This document shows positions 54,745 to 63,526 of a stretch of 64,000 nt of DNA, in pieces; within the stretch, counting starts at the first letter, position 1, and each line of letters starts with the position of its first letter. The DNA is from Teredinibacter turnerae T7901 (GTDB taxonomy: Bacteria > Pseudomonadota > Gammaproteobacteria > Pseudomonadales > Cellvibrionaceae), in NCBI RefSeq assembly GCF_000023025.1, contig NC_012997.1, positions 3,283,125 to 3,347,124 on the forward strand, in the 5' to 3' direction. Both the position numbers and the translations under genes were made by a program. The notes under the pieces were generated by a model, which saw only the letters and a program-made list of their open reading frames with translations, was not told where the DNA came from and ran no database searches.

Positions 54745-55385
54745 TCGGGCAGTCCATCAGTAAAAACAGCCTGGTGCTGGCGTTGTTTGCACTTGCGACT
54801 GCCGGTGTACTGGCAACCACCTATACCGCGACAGAGGCAAGAATTGCTGAAGCGGAAAAACGTGCAGCCGAATCTGCCTTACTCGAAATCGTGCCGCGCG
54901 AGCGTCATGACAACGACATGCTCGCTGATAGCCTGCCGCTTCCCGCCAACCTGGCATTAGCCCTCGGCGTACCACCGGGCACACTCGCGAATGTCGCCTA
55001 CCAGAAGGGTGCGCCCATCGCGGTGATTCTGCCATCGATAGCCCCCGACGGTTATAGCGGGGCGATAAAACTGATCGTAGGTATCAACGCAGATGGCTCC
55101 ATTGCCGGCGTGCGCGCCCTCAGTCATAAAGAAACCCCAGGGTTGGGAGATAAAGTCGATTTGCGCAAAAGCGACTGGGTGTTGGAATTCAACGGTAAGT
55201 CACTGGGCAATCCATCGGTCGACGATTGGGCGGTGAAAAAAGACGGCGGTGAATTCGATCAGTTTACTGGCGCAACGATCACCCCGCGCGCCGTGGTGAA
55301 GCAAGTAAAACAAACGCTTCAGCTGTTTCAGAAGCACAAAGCCGAATTACTGCCCACCACACCACCCTCAGCGGAGGATAAATAA
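54741..55385 (+). CDS. rnfG: Rnf electron transport complex subunit G
   Basis: This 214-residue FMN protein has one N-terminal helix and a periplasmic domain. The covalent FMN Thr is in [14 protein letters not shown] at about residue 177, the NqrC-like motif. The GTG start at 54741 overlaps the rnfD stop (GTGA) behind a GGGGGG stretch. Its stop shares a base with the rnfE ATG (TAATG). Confidence 0.96.
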   Translation: MIGQSISKNSLVLALFALATAGVLATTYTATEARIAEAEKRAAESALLEIVPRERHDNDMLADSLPLPANLALALGVPPGTLANVAYQKGAPIAVILPSIAPDGYSGAIKLIVGINADGSIAGVRALSHKETPGLGDKVDLRKSDWVLEFNGKSLGNPSVDDWAVKKDGGEFDQFTGATITPRAVVKQVKQTLQLFQKHKAELLPTTPPSAEDK

Positions 55386-56095
55386 TGGCAAGCTACCGCG
55401 AGCTAACCATCAACGGCCTATGGAAAAATAACCCCGCATTAGTTCAGTTATTGGGTCTCTGCCCGCTATTAGCGGTTACCGGGTCTGTGGTCAACGCACT
55501 GGGGCTTGGCCTCGCCACTATGCTTGTGCTCGTGGGTTCAAATATCGCCGTATCCTTAATCCGCAATGCGGTGAGTGACGCGGTCAAGCTGCCCGCATTT
55601 GTGATGATTATCGCTGCGTTCACCACCTGTACCGAACTACTGATGCAAGCTTACACCTACGAGCTGTACCAGATTCTCGGCATTTTTATTCCACTGATTG
55701 TCACCAACTGCTCGATACTCGGTCGCGCAGATGCATTTGCGTGCAAAAACCCAGTGCTGCCTTCAGCTGTGGACGGACTGATGATGGGCGCTGGTTTTTT
55801 GTGTGTGCTGGTAGTCATCGGCGCATTGCGAGAAGTGCTGGGCGCGGGCACGCTGTTTGCGAATATGCACTTGCTATTTGGCGAGGGAGCACGTAGTTGG
55901 ACACTTCATGTTTTTGGCGATAGCTACCCGGGGTTTCTGGTCGCGGTATTGCCGCCGGGCGCATTTTTAATTGCCGGGTTGCTGATCGCGATTAAAAATA
56001 TGATCGATAGCCACTTCGAAAAACGCGCCGCTGCTCGCAAGAGTGTCGTGAGCAAAGGCAGTAAACGGGTACGGACTACGGGTCAAATCGCCTAG
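55385..56095 (+). CDS. rnfE: Rnf electron transport complex subunit E
   Basis: A 236-residue membrane subunit, homologous to RnfA, with six helices and the paired motifs [18 protein letters not shown] and [15 protein letters not shown] basic C-terminal tail ([15 protein letters not shown]) faces the cytoplasm. It closes the operon. Endonuclease III (nth), which follows rnfE in many gammaproteobacteria, is absent here; a ParA-like gene on the other strand comes next. Confidence 0.96.
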   Translation: MASYRELTINGLWKNNPALVQLLGLCPLLAVTGSVVNALGLGLATMLVLVGSNIAVSLIRNAVSDAVKLPAFVMIIAAFTTCTELLMQAYTYELYQILGIFIPLIVTNCSILGRADAFACKNPVLPSAVDGLMMGAGFLCVLVVIGALREVLGAGTLFANMHLLFGEGARSWTLHVFGDSYPGFLVAVLPPGAFLIAGLLIAIKNMIDSHFEKRAAARKSVVSKGSKRVRTTGQIA

Positions 56096-56126
56096 GGGCG
56101 CAACGACCAGCGCGTTCGCAGCAAGG

Positions 56127-56789
56127 CTAGACCGCTAACGCCTCCGCGGTGTGTACAGGGTTCGCCGGGGGCGCAACGTCGAGCCAGTCGAAAATGGGTT
56201 GCCACTGAGCCAAATCAGCGGCTACTCGGGACTCCGGTAGGTCAAAGATTGTGAGCCCGCGATCCATCGCGCGGACATAATTCTGCGTGTCGCGCAGGTT
56301 CGCCACCAATGGCGATTCCAAGCGCTCCAGAAATTCGATGAGTATCTTGTAATAGCGCGTGTGCTCCCGCGAGCGGTTAGCCACCATCCCCATCCGAATG
56401 CCCGCCTCAAAAATACCCGAACGGTACAGTTCCATCAAAAATCGCAGACAGGCTTTTATGTCCGTTGGCGAGGACAACACGGGTACCAGTACTTTGTCGC
56501 CAGCGTGAATGATATCGGCCACATGGTCCAGTGACCAGGCTGCAGGCATATCATGCACAACAACCTCCGCCTCTCCGTCGGATACCGGAGTCTCGACAGT
56601 GGTGGCGCGCAATTGAATAGAGGAGCACCGGGCGGGTCGACTGGCCAGCCAGTCGGAACTCGATTTTTGTGCATCGTGATCGACCAACAGCACCCGGTAC
56701 CCGAGGTTCGCATAATAGCCGGCGATTTGCGTGGAGATGGTGGTTTTGCCGCAACCACCTTTGGGGTTGGCGATAAATATCTGGTTCAT
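56127..56789 (-). CDS. Orphan ParA/MinD-like ATPase
   Basis: The ATPase of about 220 residues begins NQIFIANPKGGCGKTTIS (deviant Walker A, Lys 11 and Lys 15) from ATG 56789; a longer frame opens at 56831 without a ribosome site. VLLVDHDAQKSSSDW is the Walker A' Asp segment and EVVVHDMPAAW the Walker B region. No ParB or parS gene is adjacent, so chromosome segregation is not implied. Such orphans position other cargo. Convergent with the rnf operon and 105 bp below the pabAB stop. Confidence 0.85.
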   Translation of the reverse strand: MNQIFIANPKGGCGKTTISTQIAGYYANLGYRVLLVDHDAQKSSSDWLASRPARCSSIQLRATTVETPVSDGEAEVVVHDMPAAWSLDHVADIIHAGDKVLVPVLSSPTDIKACLRFLMELYRSGIFEAGIRMGMVANRSREHTRYYKILIEFLERLESPLVANLRDTQNYVRAMDRGLTIFDLPESRVAADLAQWQPIFDWLDVAPPANPVHTAEALAV

Positions 56790-56894
56790 AAGCGTGACGG
56801 TAAGTCCCTGCGTGGCCAGTTTTGTCGGCACCTCGTAGAAGGTATAGCAGAGAATCGCCCGTTGGCATGCCTTGAACGCAAGAAGTTCGCTTGC

Positions 56895-58988
56895 TCAGCG
56901 GCCCAGTATTCCCGCAACGCCCCGCAAAATAGCTTCAGCCTTTATGCGGGTTTCCTCAAGCTCGGCCCGAGGATCTGAGAGGTCGGTAATAGCGCCACCC
57001 ACGCCGAGACTGCAGCGTCCTTGGAGGCACACCAGACTGCGGATCACGATGCTCCAGTCGGCCGAACCGTTCAGTGCAAAATAACCAATCGCACCGGAGT
57101 AGACACCACGTGCGCGTCCTTCCAATTGATCCAGAATCTCCAGCGTTCGCTTTTTGGGGGCGCCGGTCATAGAACCGCCGGGAAAGCAGGCCCTAACGCA
57201 ATCAACAGCGGTGCGCTCTTCCTCCAGCTCGCTCACCACTGTCGACACCATCTGATGGACGGTTTCAAAGGTTTCAACAGTAAACAGGGCAGGAACAGAG
57301 ACACTCCCCACTTTCGAGACCTGCCCAAGATCGTTGCGCAGCAAATCAACAATCATCAAGTTTTCTGCGCGCTCTTTTTCATTTTCCGTAAGTTCGACAA
57401 TAACCTGCGCGTCGGCCGCTGCCGTACTCGCACGACGGCGGGTCCCTTTAATCGGCTTGGTTTCAACTCGACCACATTGATCAATGGTGAGAAAGCGCTC
57501 AGGTGAACAACTCACCACCTGAAGATCGTCAAAACACAAATAACTCGCATAAGGCGCTGGATTCTCGGCACGCAGCCGCAGGAAAAGCTCCAGGGGCTCA
57601 AACTCACAAGGAGCACTAAGCTGGTTGGTAAGACAAATTTCGTAACTCTCACCGCGTTGCAGCATTTCCTTCGCCCGTGCAATCAGTTCAAGGTACGCCT
57701 GATCCGTGTGTGCAGGCACGAAAAGCCCAGACTGAGCGTTTGCTGCAGCCACGTGTTTATCTACCGCGTGAGGTGCATCTGGAACCGGAATCTTGCTCAG
57801 CGCAGCCAAGTGTTGCTCCATCTGGTGAAGCCACTGTTTCGCGCGATCACCCTCTTCTTCGAGATCGACACAGACCAGATAAATCGCCTGGGCCTGATGA
57901 TCAAACACACAGATTCTGTCAGCAAACAATAAACATGCGTCTGGGGTATCTGCCCTATGGACAACCGGGTAGCCACAGTCGCCCTTCATCTCATAACCCA
58001 AATACCCCACGTACCCGAGATTAAATGGAAATGGCAGTTCACTGTTGTGTAACTCACGTTCAGCTAGCTGTTCATTGAGATAACTAAACAGCGGCGTCGC
58101 GACAACACTCTCGCCCTCGTGAGTTCGCACCCTGAGCAGCTGCGACTGCTGGCTGTACTCCAGTATTTCCGCCTGCGGGCCTGCGGCATCACCCATGTAA
58201 GAAAACCGCCCTTGTGGCGAACGGAAGCATTCACTGTCCAGCCAGAAACTCGTATTGCTTGCAGCGAAACAGGTTTTAAAAAACAGACTCGGCTGGAGGC
58301 AGCTGGCCAGACGGCGAAAAAATACTTTTAGAGGGGCCCTGCCAGATCGGGCGACTGGTGCTGGCTTAGCCGGCTTACTGGCCGCCGCAGACGCATCAAA
58401 GCCCGGGCCGTACCAGGCTTTGGTTAAATTGTGAAAATTGACGAGCAACTGGCGACCATACTCGGTACATACGGACTCGGGGTGAAACTGCACCCCCCAC
58501 ATCGGACGATGCCGGTGTCGCACGGCCATATTTGCACCGTCGGCTGTTTGGGCGATGACTTGCAGAGAGGAAGGTACTTTGCTCACCACCAGCGAATGGT
58601 AGCGAACGACTGCAAAGGGTGAGGGAATATGCCCAAATAGCGGGTCTTGCTGATGAAATACTTGGCTAATACGGCCGTGCATAACCGGGCGTAAATATTC
58701 CACTTCCCCGCCCATGGTCTGACACAAACCTTGATGACCGAGGCACACACCTAGCACCGGTACCTGCGCCTCGCGAATCACCTGCGCGCAGATGCCAAAG
58801 TCCACCTCGCTGTCGGCACGTCCAGGTCCGGGGGAAATAACGATGTTATCGAATCCCGCCGTTTTTAACGCATCCCAATCGCCGGCGTTGTTGCGTACGA
58901 CGGTTGGCGGCTGGCCGTTAACCTCTGCGATCAGCTGATACAGATTAAACGTAAATGAATCGAAATTATCGATGAGAAGGGTTTTCAC
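56895..58988 (-). CDS. pabAB: Fused aminodeoxychorismate synthase (PabA-PabB)
   Basis: A two-domain enzyme of about 697 residues that makes 4-amino-4-deoxychorismate for folate synthesis. The N-terminal glutamine amidotransferase begins LLIDNFDSFTFNLY and has the nucleophile in GVCLGHQG (Cys about 82) and VQFHPESV. The C-terminal chorismate-binding domain has PIKGTRRR; this Lys is the PabB signature where anthranilate synthase (TrpE) has Ala. That rules against a TrpEG fusion. GTG 58988 is the likely start; the frame is open to 59012. Downstream of gloA by 27 bases. Confidence 0.9.
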   Translation of the reverse strand: MKTLLIDNFDSFTFNLYQLIAEVNGQPPTVVRNNAGDWDALKTAGFDNIVISPGPGRADSEVDFGICAQVIREAQVPVLGVCLGHQGLCQTMGGEVEYLRPVMHGRISQVFHQQDPLFGHIPSPFAVVRYHSLVVSKVPSSLQVIAQTADGANMAVRHRHRPMWGVQFHPESVCTEYGRQLLVNFHNLTKAWYGPGFDASAAASKPAKPAPVARSGRAPLKVFFRRLASCLQPSLFFKTCFAASNTSFWLDSECFRSPQGRFSYMGDAAGPQAEILEYSQQSQLLRVRTHEGESVVATPLFSYLNEQLAERELHNSELPFPFNLGYVGYLGYEMKGDCGYPVVHRADTPDACLLFADRICVFDHQAQAIYLVCVDLEEEGDRAKQWLHQMEQHLAALSKIPVPDAPHAVDKHVAAANAQSGLFVPAHTDQAYLELIARAKEMLQRGESYEICLTNQLSAPCEFEPLELFLRLRAENPAPYASYLCFDDLQVVSCSPERFLTIDQCGRVETKPIKGTRRRASTAAADAQVIVELTENEKERAENLMIVDLLRNDLGQVSKVGSVSVPALFTVETFETVHQMVSTVVSELEEERTAVDCVRACFPGGSMTGAPKKRTLEILDQLEGRARGVYSGAIGYFALNGSADWSIVIRSLVCLQGRCSLGVGGAITDLSDPRAELEETRIKAEAILRGVAGILGR

Positions 58989-59015
58989 AACACCCGGCAC
59001 TCGGCTGCGCAAAAA

Positions 59016-59399
59016 CTATTTGCTGGTCAATAACTCGATTTTATAGCCGTCGGGATCTTCCACGAACGCCAGCACCGTTGTGCCATGTTTCATCGGGCCA
59101 GGTTCACGTACAACTTTGCCGCCGGCAGCTTTGATCTTGTCACAGGCGTCATAAACATCGGGAACGCCAATCGCCAGATGACCGAAACCATTACCAAGAT
59201 CGTAACTGGGTGTATCCCAGTTGTGCGTCAACTCCAGCACGGTGTTGTCAGCTTCATCGCCGTAACCGACGAAAGCCAGAGTAAAACGTCCATCGGGAAA
59301 GTCGTCCTTGCTCAGAAGCTCCATACCTAATACGTCAGTGTAAAAAGCAATGGATTTGTCCAGGTCGCCGACCCGAATCATGGTGTGTAAAAAACGCAT
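59016..59399 (-). CDS. gloA: Lactoylglutathione lyase (glyoxalase I)
   Basis: Converts the methylglyoxal-glutathione hemithioacetal to S-lactoylglutathione. 127 residues with the four metal ligands visible: His 5 (RFLHTM), Glu in TVLELTHN, His in GFGHLAIG, and Glu in GYKIELL. GRFTLAFVGY is also typical. The short length suits the nickel-dependent E. coli class. Likely co-transcribed with pabAB. Confidence 0.97.
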   Translation of the reverse strand: MRFLHTMIRVGDLDKSIAFYTDVLGMELLSKDDFPDGRFTLAFVGYGDEADNTVLELTHNWDTPSYDLGNGFGHLAIGVPDVYDACDKIKAAGGKVVREPGPMKHGTTVLAFVEDPDGYKIELLTSK

Positions 59400-59459
59400 A
59401 TTGAGACCTCCTCGCTACTAAGGGCGACAAGGATACTCCGCAGTGATAGCTTTTTCCAA

Positions 59460-60356
59460 TTAAGGTGTGCTCTCGGTAGTAGTCTGCGCCTCTGCGGCTT
59501 TAATCAAATAGCGTTTGCGAGCGTCAAATCGCTCGAACGGGGTATTACGCAACTCGACCCAGTAATACTGGTCGCTGATGACATGAAGCAGATCGTTGCG
59601 ATTAGCACTCACCAATGCAGGCTGAATGCGCTCGAAAGTCGCGTTGGTGTAATCACCTGTGTAGTGTAAATCCACGACTAAATCCTTCACTGGCTGGTCC
59701 AGGGAATGCCAGTCTACTGACCCGTATTTCTCAACCACATCCAGGCGGCGTGCAATGCGCAAAACAGCTCCGATCAATTCGTTGAACAAGATATGAAATA
59801 AGCGGTATTGAGATTCCGGGGTGATTTCGATGCGGTGGTAGCCCATATCCTGCAAAAACTTACGTGCTTTGGCTCCAGTTAAATGCCGACAACTGGCCAG
59901 GCTGCGCGCATCCACTGCATCCACACACGCCTCTCGCAAATCATTGAATATTTCCTGCTCGGAGCGATCGCGCAAGCAGTAGCCACGACCAATAACAACG
60001 CCCGATGTGGCATCAGGTACATGGGGTTTGCGGCTGAAAAAGCGCCCACGTATTTCGCTGCCTGCCAGCTCGAAGGTCAAGCGCCCCTCGCTTGGCACCA
60101 GCCAATCAACGTCACCCAACGGCAAGTTGCAACAATCGGTCTGGTTTGCCGCAGAAACATCACCAAATCGTACAAGGGTGTCATCCAATTTTGCTGTCGG
60201 AATAATCAAGCGGTCGCCACCGCGCACACAGTCAGGATCAGCCCGGTATCGGGGGTTTGCCGACAGCAACTCATTAAGCGTTACACGAAAGCGCCGTGCA
60301 ACCGCCAAGAGGTTCTCGCCAGTTTGTACAGAATATTCAAACTCGCCTTGTTTCAT
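59460..60356 (-). CDS. LysM protein with pesticin/T4-lysozyme-like muramidase domain
   Basis: This 298-residue protein starts with a LysM cell-wall-binding domain (about 6-53, YSVQTGENLLAVARRF). From about residue 90 it follows the pattern I recall for pesticin-type muramidases: FELAGSEIRGRFFSR with a candidate catalytic Glu at 101, then SGVVIGRGYCLRDRS, AKARKFLQDMG, ITPESQYRLF, and VVDLHYTGDY near 227-236. The domain assignment is memory-based and less firm than LysM. No signal peptide is present, so export would need a dedicated path or lysis. No immunity gene is recognised beside it. Confidence 0.7.
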   Translation of the reverse strand: MKQGEFEYSVQTGENLLAVARRFRVTLNELLSANPRYRADPDCVRGGDRLIIPTAKLDDTLVRFGDVSAANQTDCCNLPLGDVDWLVPSEGRLTFELAGSEIRGRFFSRKPHVPDATSGVVIGRGYCLRDRSEQEIFNDLREACVDAVDARSLASCRHLTGAKARKFLQDMGYHRIEITPESQYRLFHILFNELIGAVLRIARRLDVVEKYGSVDWHSLDQPVKDLVVDLHYTGDYTNATFERIQPALVSANRNDLLHVISDQYYWVELRNTPFERFDARKRYLIKAAEAQTTTESTP

Positions 60357-60704
60357 GGAGGCTCCTACGCAAGTCCACTTGATGATTTACTGGTTTGAAT
60401 TGCTTTTGTTTGCGCAGTTGACAGAGACTACAACCGAACTCCGCAAACGCCAGCTGCGCCCAGACCTGGAAAACACTTTTCATACGTCAGCCGCTTACAA
60501 AAAAATCGACAGTTGCAGAGCGCGTGGTCAATATCCTGTGGTTTTTTTACAGAAGTATTACATGGCGGAAATAAGCGCAGAGGCTTAGCGCGCAAAACAA
60601 CGGCGTGGTGTCTGGGACACAAGGTGAATAGTGACTTATTCGAAGAGAGGAAATTGATTTGAGTGTATTTTGCGGCCGTCAATTTTATGTAACAATGCAC
60701 GCAT
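60357..60704. other. 348-bp region upstream of tRNA-Pro
   Basis: No credible ORF is present. The TATGTA at 60686-60691 could be a -10 element for the tRNA promoter, but I find no matching -35 at the usual spacing. Confidence 0.4.
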
Positions 60705-60781
60705 CGGAGCGTAGCTCAGCCTGGTAGAGCACTGCCTTCGGGAGGCAGGGGCCGGAGGTTCGAATCCTCTCGCTCCGACCA
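60705..60781 (+). tRNA. tRNA-Pro (anticodon CGG)
   Basis: A complete 77-base cloverleaf. The acceptor stem CGGAGCG (60705-60711) pairs with CGCTCCG (60771-60777), followed by A and an encoded CCA. The D arm is GCTC...GAGC, and the anticodon stem-loop is CTGCC-TTCGGGA-GGCAG with CGG at the anticodon. The T arm is GGAGG-TTCGAAT-CCTCT. It reads CCG codons. Confidence 0.97.
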
Positions 60782-60816
60782 TTTAATAGGGCCTGTCTGC
60801 CCGCAGCCCTTCTTAT

Positions 60817-61158
60817 TTACTGGACCGCTCGCAGTTTAACTGCCGTGCCATAAGCCAGTAACTCCGCAGCGCCGGCTGCCAGGGTGCTGGTTGTAAAACG
60901 CAAATTGATAACGGCGTCTGCACCCAGCTCACGAGCTTCCACTAGCATGCGCTCCAGCGCTTGTTCGCGACTTTCCGCAATGAGCTTTGTGTACTCTGTA
61001 ATTTCACCGCCGATTAGAGACCGCAGGCCAGCTAAGATATCGTTACCCAGGTGCCGAGCGCGGATCGTATTACCTCTCACCAAACCCAAAGCACTCTCTA
61101 TTTCCCGACCGGGAACCGTTTCTGTGGTGAGAACTGGAATCAGTAAAGCCTTGCTCAT
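60817..61158 (-). CDS. YbjQ family protein (UPF0145/DUF74)
   Basis: The 113-residue protein matches the YbjQ family: TVPGREIESALGLVRGNTIRARH and GADAVINLRFTTS. Family members form pentamers of unknown function; 'heavy-metal-binding' is only a database label. It is translationally coupled (ATGA overlap) to the anti-sigma gene, so it is the third gene of the sigma operon, an uncommon setting. Confidence 0.9.
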   Translation of the reverse strand: MSKALLIPVLTTETVPGREIESALGLVRGNTIRARHLGNDILAGLRSLIGGEITEYTKLIAESREQALERMLVEARELGADAVINLRFTTSTLAAGAAELLAYGTAVKLRAVQ

Positions 61159-61592
61159 AAATTCACCTTGCGAAATTTATCCGTTTTTAAAATTTTAAGC
61201 TGCTGACGCAGCACACTGGCGAATAACAAGAGAATACCCAAAGTGAGCGAACCAACCAGACACCTGTGCCACCAGAGCATATCGCTTTGAATAACGGTGA
61301 AAATAACGGCGTAACCCATTAGCATCGCGACAATGAGCAGCAACAGCCAGCCACCCCAGGCGAGCAAGTTAGCCATCTGATCAGTGCGCAAAATTTCCCG
61401 CTGCCGTTCGTCCTGGCTGATGAGGGAGTAATCCCCAGTCAGTTTTTTTAGCGTGTTAAGTTGCTCGTACCTCTCACGGCAAGCACTGCATTTTGCCAGA
61501 TGCTGATTTATCCGCTGCCCTTGCTGTTGGGTTAACTCGCCATCCACCAGTCCGGAAATTAAGGGGGATAGCACCTCGCAATCCGTATTCAT
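61155..61592 (-). CDS. Zinc-finger anti-sigma factor
   Basis: A 145-residue membrane protein. The cytoplasmic N-terminal ZAS domain has CEVLSPLISGLVDGEL and HLAKCSACRERY, the H-x3-C-x2-C zinc motif. Two transmembrane helices follow (about 77-99 and 109-128), with a short tail (LRQQLKILKTDK). It should sequester the ECF sigma factor encoded directly upstream; the ATG overlaps the sigma stop, and AGGAGGG sits five bases ahead of it. No periplasmic domain of real size is present. Confidence 0.9.
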   Translation of the reverse strand: MNTDCEVLSPLISGLVDGELTQQQGQRINQHLAKCSACRERYEQLNTLKKLTGDYSLISQDERQREILRTDQMANLLAWGGWLLLLIVAMLMGYAVIFTVIQSDMLWWHRCLVGSLTLGILLLFASVLRQQLKILKTDKFRKVNL

Positions 61593-62080
61593 AAACGCCC
61601 TCCTATGGTTAGGAAATGCTCTCGCAATTGGGTGCGCGCCCGATGCAACCGGGACATTACTGTACCCGGTGTTAAGCCGAGAATTTGACCTACCTGGCTG
61701 TAGTTGAAATCGAGCATATCTTTCAGCGCGATAATTTCTCGATGCTCCAGACTTAACTGGGCTATCGCCTGACGAAGTTGGTCCGCCTGCTGACGCTTTT
61801 CGAGGGTTTCCTGCGGACCACAATTCCGGCAGACTTCCCTGTCCATCGATATCGTGCTGTCGTACTTTAAGCGATGGCGCACCCGCAGCGTATCAATACA
61901 GAGATTGTGCACTATCGTAAAAAACCAGGCGCGGGAACTCTCCTCGCCATCCGGTATTTTGCGAGCCTTGCCGGCTTTCACCAACGCCTCTTGCACAATA
62001 TCCTGAGCTTCAGATTTATCTGCGATTAGCTTTTCGGCTAGTATCAACGCACCAGCTCGAAACACCAGCCATTGCTCCAT
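61589..62080 (-). CDS. ECF RNA polymerase sigma factor
   Basis: The 163-residue ECF sigma factor starts at ATG 62080 (GGAGG eleven bases upstream); an upstream frame to 62311 overlaps the surface-protein gene. Region 2 includes AQDIVQEALVKAGK and TIVHNLCIDTLRV, and region 4 is LSLEHREIIALKDMLDFNYSQVGQILGL then TVMSRLHRARTQL. The cognate anti-sigma is immediately downstream. The signal and regulon are not determinable; the upstream surface-protein gene is a candidate target. Confidence 0.93.
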   Translation of the reverse strand: MEQWLVFRAGALILAEKLIADKSEAQDIVQEALVKAGKARKIPDGEESSRAWFFTIVHNLCIDTLRVRHRLKYDSTISMDREVCRNCGPQETLEKRQQADQLRQAIAQLSLEHREIIALKDMLDFNYSQVGQILGLTPGTVMSRLHRARTQLREHFLTIGGRL

Positions 62081-62196
62081 CGGGTTATTTGCCTCCAGTC
62101 TCCAAGGACTTTCTCTATAAACGGGTTGAAGAACAAAATATTCCCTTACACTGCAAAATTCTATCGAGACGCTAGAAAGTGCCGTTTTGAGCGGGC

Positions 62197-62221
62197 AAAA
62201 AAAAGCCGGGTTACCCCGGCT
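62197..62221 (-). terminator. Rho-independent terminator of the surface-protein gene
   Basis: On the minus strand GCCGGG (from 62220 back to 62215) pairs with CCCGGC (62210 to 62205) and is followed by eight T residues (62197-62204 as A on plus). It lies 23 bases after the stop of 62244-63170 and separates that gene from the sigma operon. Confidence 0.9.
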
Positions 62222-62243
62222 CTGAGAGTCGACAAAGAAGTAC

Positions 62244-63170
62244 TCAGGCGCGCTTCTTGCGACGATAGCGTGCAGCAGCAAAAGCCAGCAAAGCCGAGCC
62301 AAACAGCACACTTGAACCGGGAAGAGGTACCGTACTTACATCGTGCGGATACTCGTAGTCGTGGATTTGGCGCTGTGTGCGCAGAGAACCCGCAGCCAGG
62401 GAACCGTCGAGAGTACCCATGAGAGTCACGTCCGCATCAATCGCCAGGATTGAACCAACAATAGGGTTTGAAATCGTCAGTTCTTCTGCTTCGAAGAAAT
62501 TCCACAATATGTCGCTGGCACCCAAACCACTGTTACCACTAAGGTCCAGGCCAGGAAAGTTGTACCCGTAGCCAGTATTCACATGGGTACCAGACACGTT
62601 AATGATCAATGTGTCCGCCTGTACACCGGAGAAAGTGAAGTTAGTGTTCTGACGAAACAGCTCGTCATAAGACATATCAAAAAAGGCTACGCTAGAAGTA
62701 CCGCTGTAGCTGAAGGCGCCATTGACGAAAGACGCACTGTTGCCTACACCGGACATACCACTGAAGGTTTGACTCGCAGACTTAAGATCTGCCACCACGC
62801 TGTCGATACTTAAACCAGCGTCATGGACAATACTCGCTCCCGCTCCGTGAAGTTCCACGTTGGAGGAAGAAGAGATTGCGCCACCGAGTACCAGGTTGCC
62901 CGATTTAACTTTTACATGGCCAGCGTTGATATCGCCAACCACCTGCAATGAATCCACCACCGGCGCCGCAGGCACCTGGACAGCAAATTCCGAAGCGCCG
63001 CCGTTAAGGTCGCCGCCAATAAACGTTTTACCCCAAACTGAACCGCCTTCGTGAACATAATCACCAGCAACCACCAGATTATATTCAGCGAGGGGGATAC
63101 TCATAGCCGCGGCCCCTTGGCTCACCAGCAGCGCGGCGGATACATACAATGATCCGATTATTTTTTTCAC
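62244..63170 (-). CDS. Choice-of-anchor A family surface protein with PEP-CTERM-like tail
   Basis: A 308-residue secreted protein. The signal peptide (MKKIIGSLYVSAALLVSQGAAA) starts from GTG 63170. The body opens AEYNLVVAGDYVHEGGSVWGKTFIGGDLNG and later has DTLIINVSG and GSILAIDADVTLMGTLDGSLAAGSL, the pattern of the 'choice-of-anchor A' family of surface proteins and adhesins. The C terminus, VPLPGSSVLFGSALLAFAAARYRRKKRA in two parts (VPLPGS, helix, basic end), matches PEP-CTERM layout with Leu replacing Glu. Exosortase-dependent anchoring is inferred; no exosortase gene is in the window. Confidence 0.85.
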   Translation of the reverse strand: MKKIIGSLYVSAALLVSQGAAAMSIPLAEYNLVVAGDYVHEGGSVWGKTFIGGDLNGGASEFAVQVPAAPVVDSLQVVGDINAGHVKVKSGNLVLGGAISSSSNVELHGAGASIVHDAGLSIDSVVADLKSASQTFSGMSGVGNSASFVNGAFSYSGTSSVAFFDMSYDELFRQNTNFTFSGVQADTLIINVSGTHVNTGYGYNFPGLDLSGNSGLGASDILWNFFEAEELTISNPIVGSILAIDADVTLMGTLDGSLAAGSLRTQRQIHDYEYPHDVSTVPLPGSSVLFGSALLAFAAARYRRKKRA

Positions 63171-63526
63171 CGATCTTACCCCGTAGTCATCTTGTAAACA
63201 TTCTTGTTTTCAGCCCTTTGCCCAATCCTAACGCCAGACTGGTGCACGGCCCGGATATAGCAATATATAGGCCAATAATTTAAGTTAGTAATAACTCCGC
63301 TCGCAGCGCCTGTTTTTACTGCACAAAAATATTGTGGAGACTCTAGTTTTCGGGGAAAAATCGTCGTGAAAATTCACAAGGTAAAGAATATCGACAGGAT
63401 AATTTTGGCTCTTGTTTTTAGTGCACAATTACGCCCAAAGAAAGCCTTTGTCGCGAGTATCAAAATACTGTCAGCAATAGAGCAGAGTGAGTTCGCAGGC
63501 AAACCCGCAATGGAGCTGTGGTCTAT
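63171..63526. other. 356-bp intergenic region
   Basis: It sits between the surface-protein start and the yajL-like stop, so it should hold the promoter of the surface-protein gene. A plus-strand frame starting at 63366 runs into the opposite-strand gene and has no family match I recognise. I find no hairpin terminator or RNA feature. Confidence 0.45.

Noticed and set aside
56895-58988. Fused anthranilate synthase (TrpE-TrpG)
   Set aside because: The chorismate-binding domain has PIKGT with the PabB Lys, not the PIAGT of TrpE.
59460-60781. Integrated element at tRNA-Pro
   Set aside because: No integrase, direct repeat of the tRNA 3' end or other phage genes are visible in the flanking sequence.
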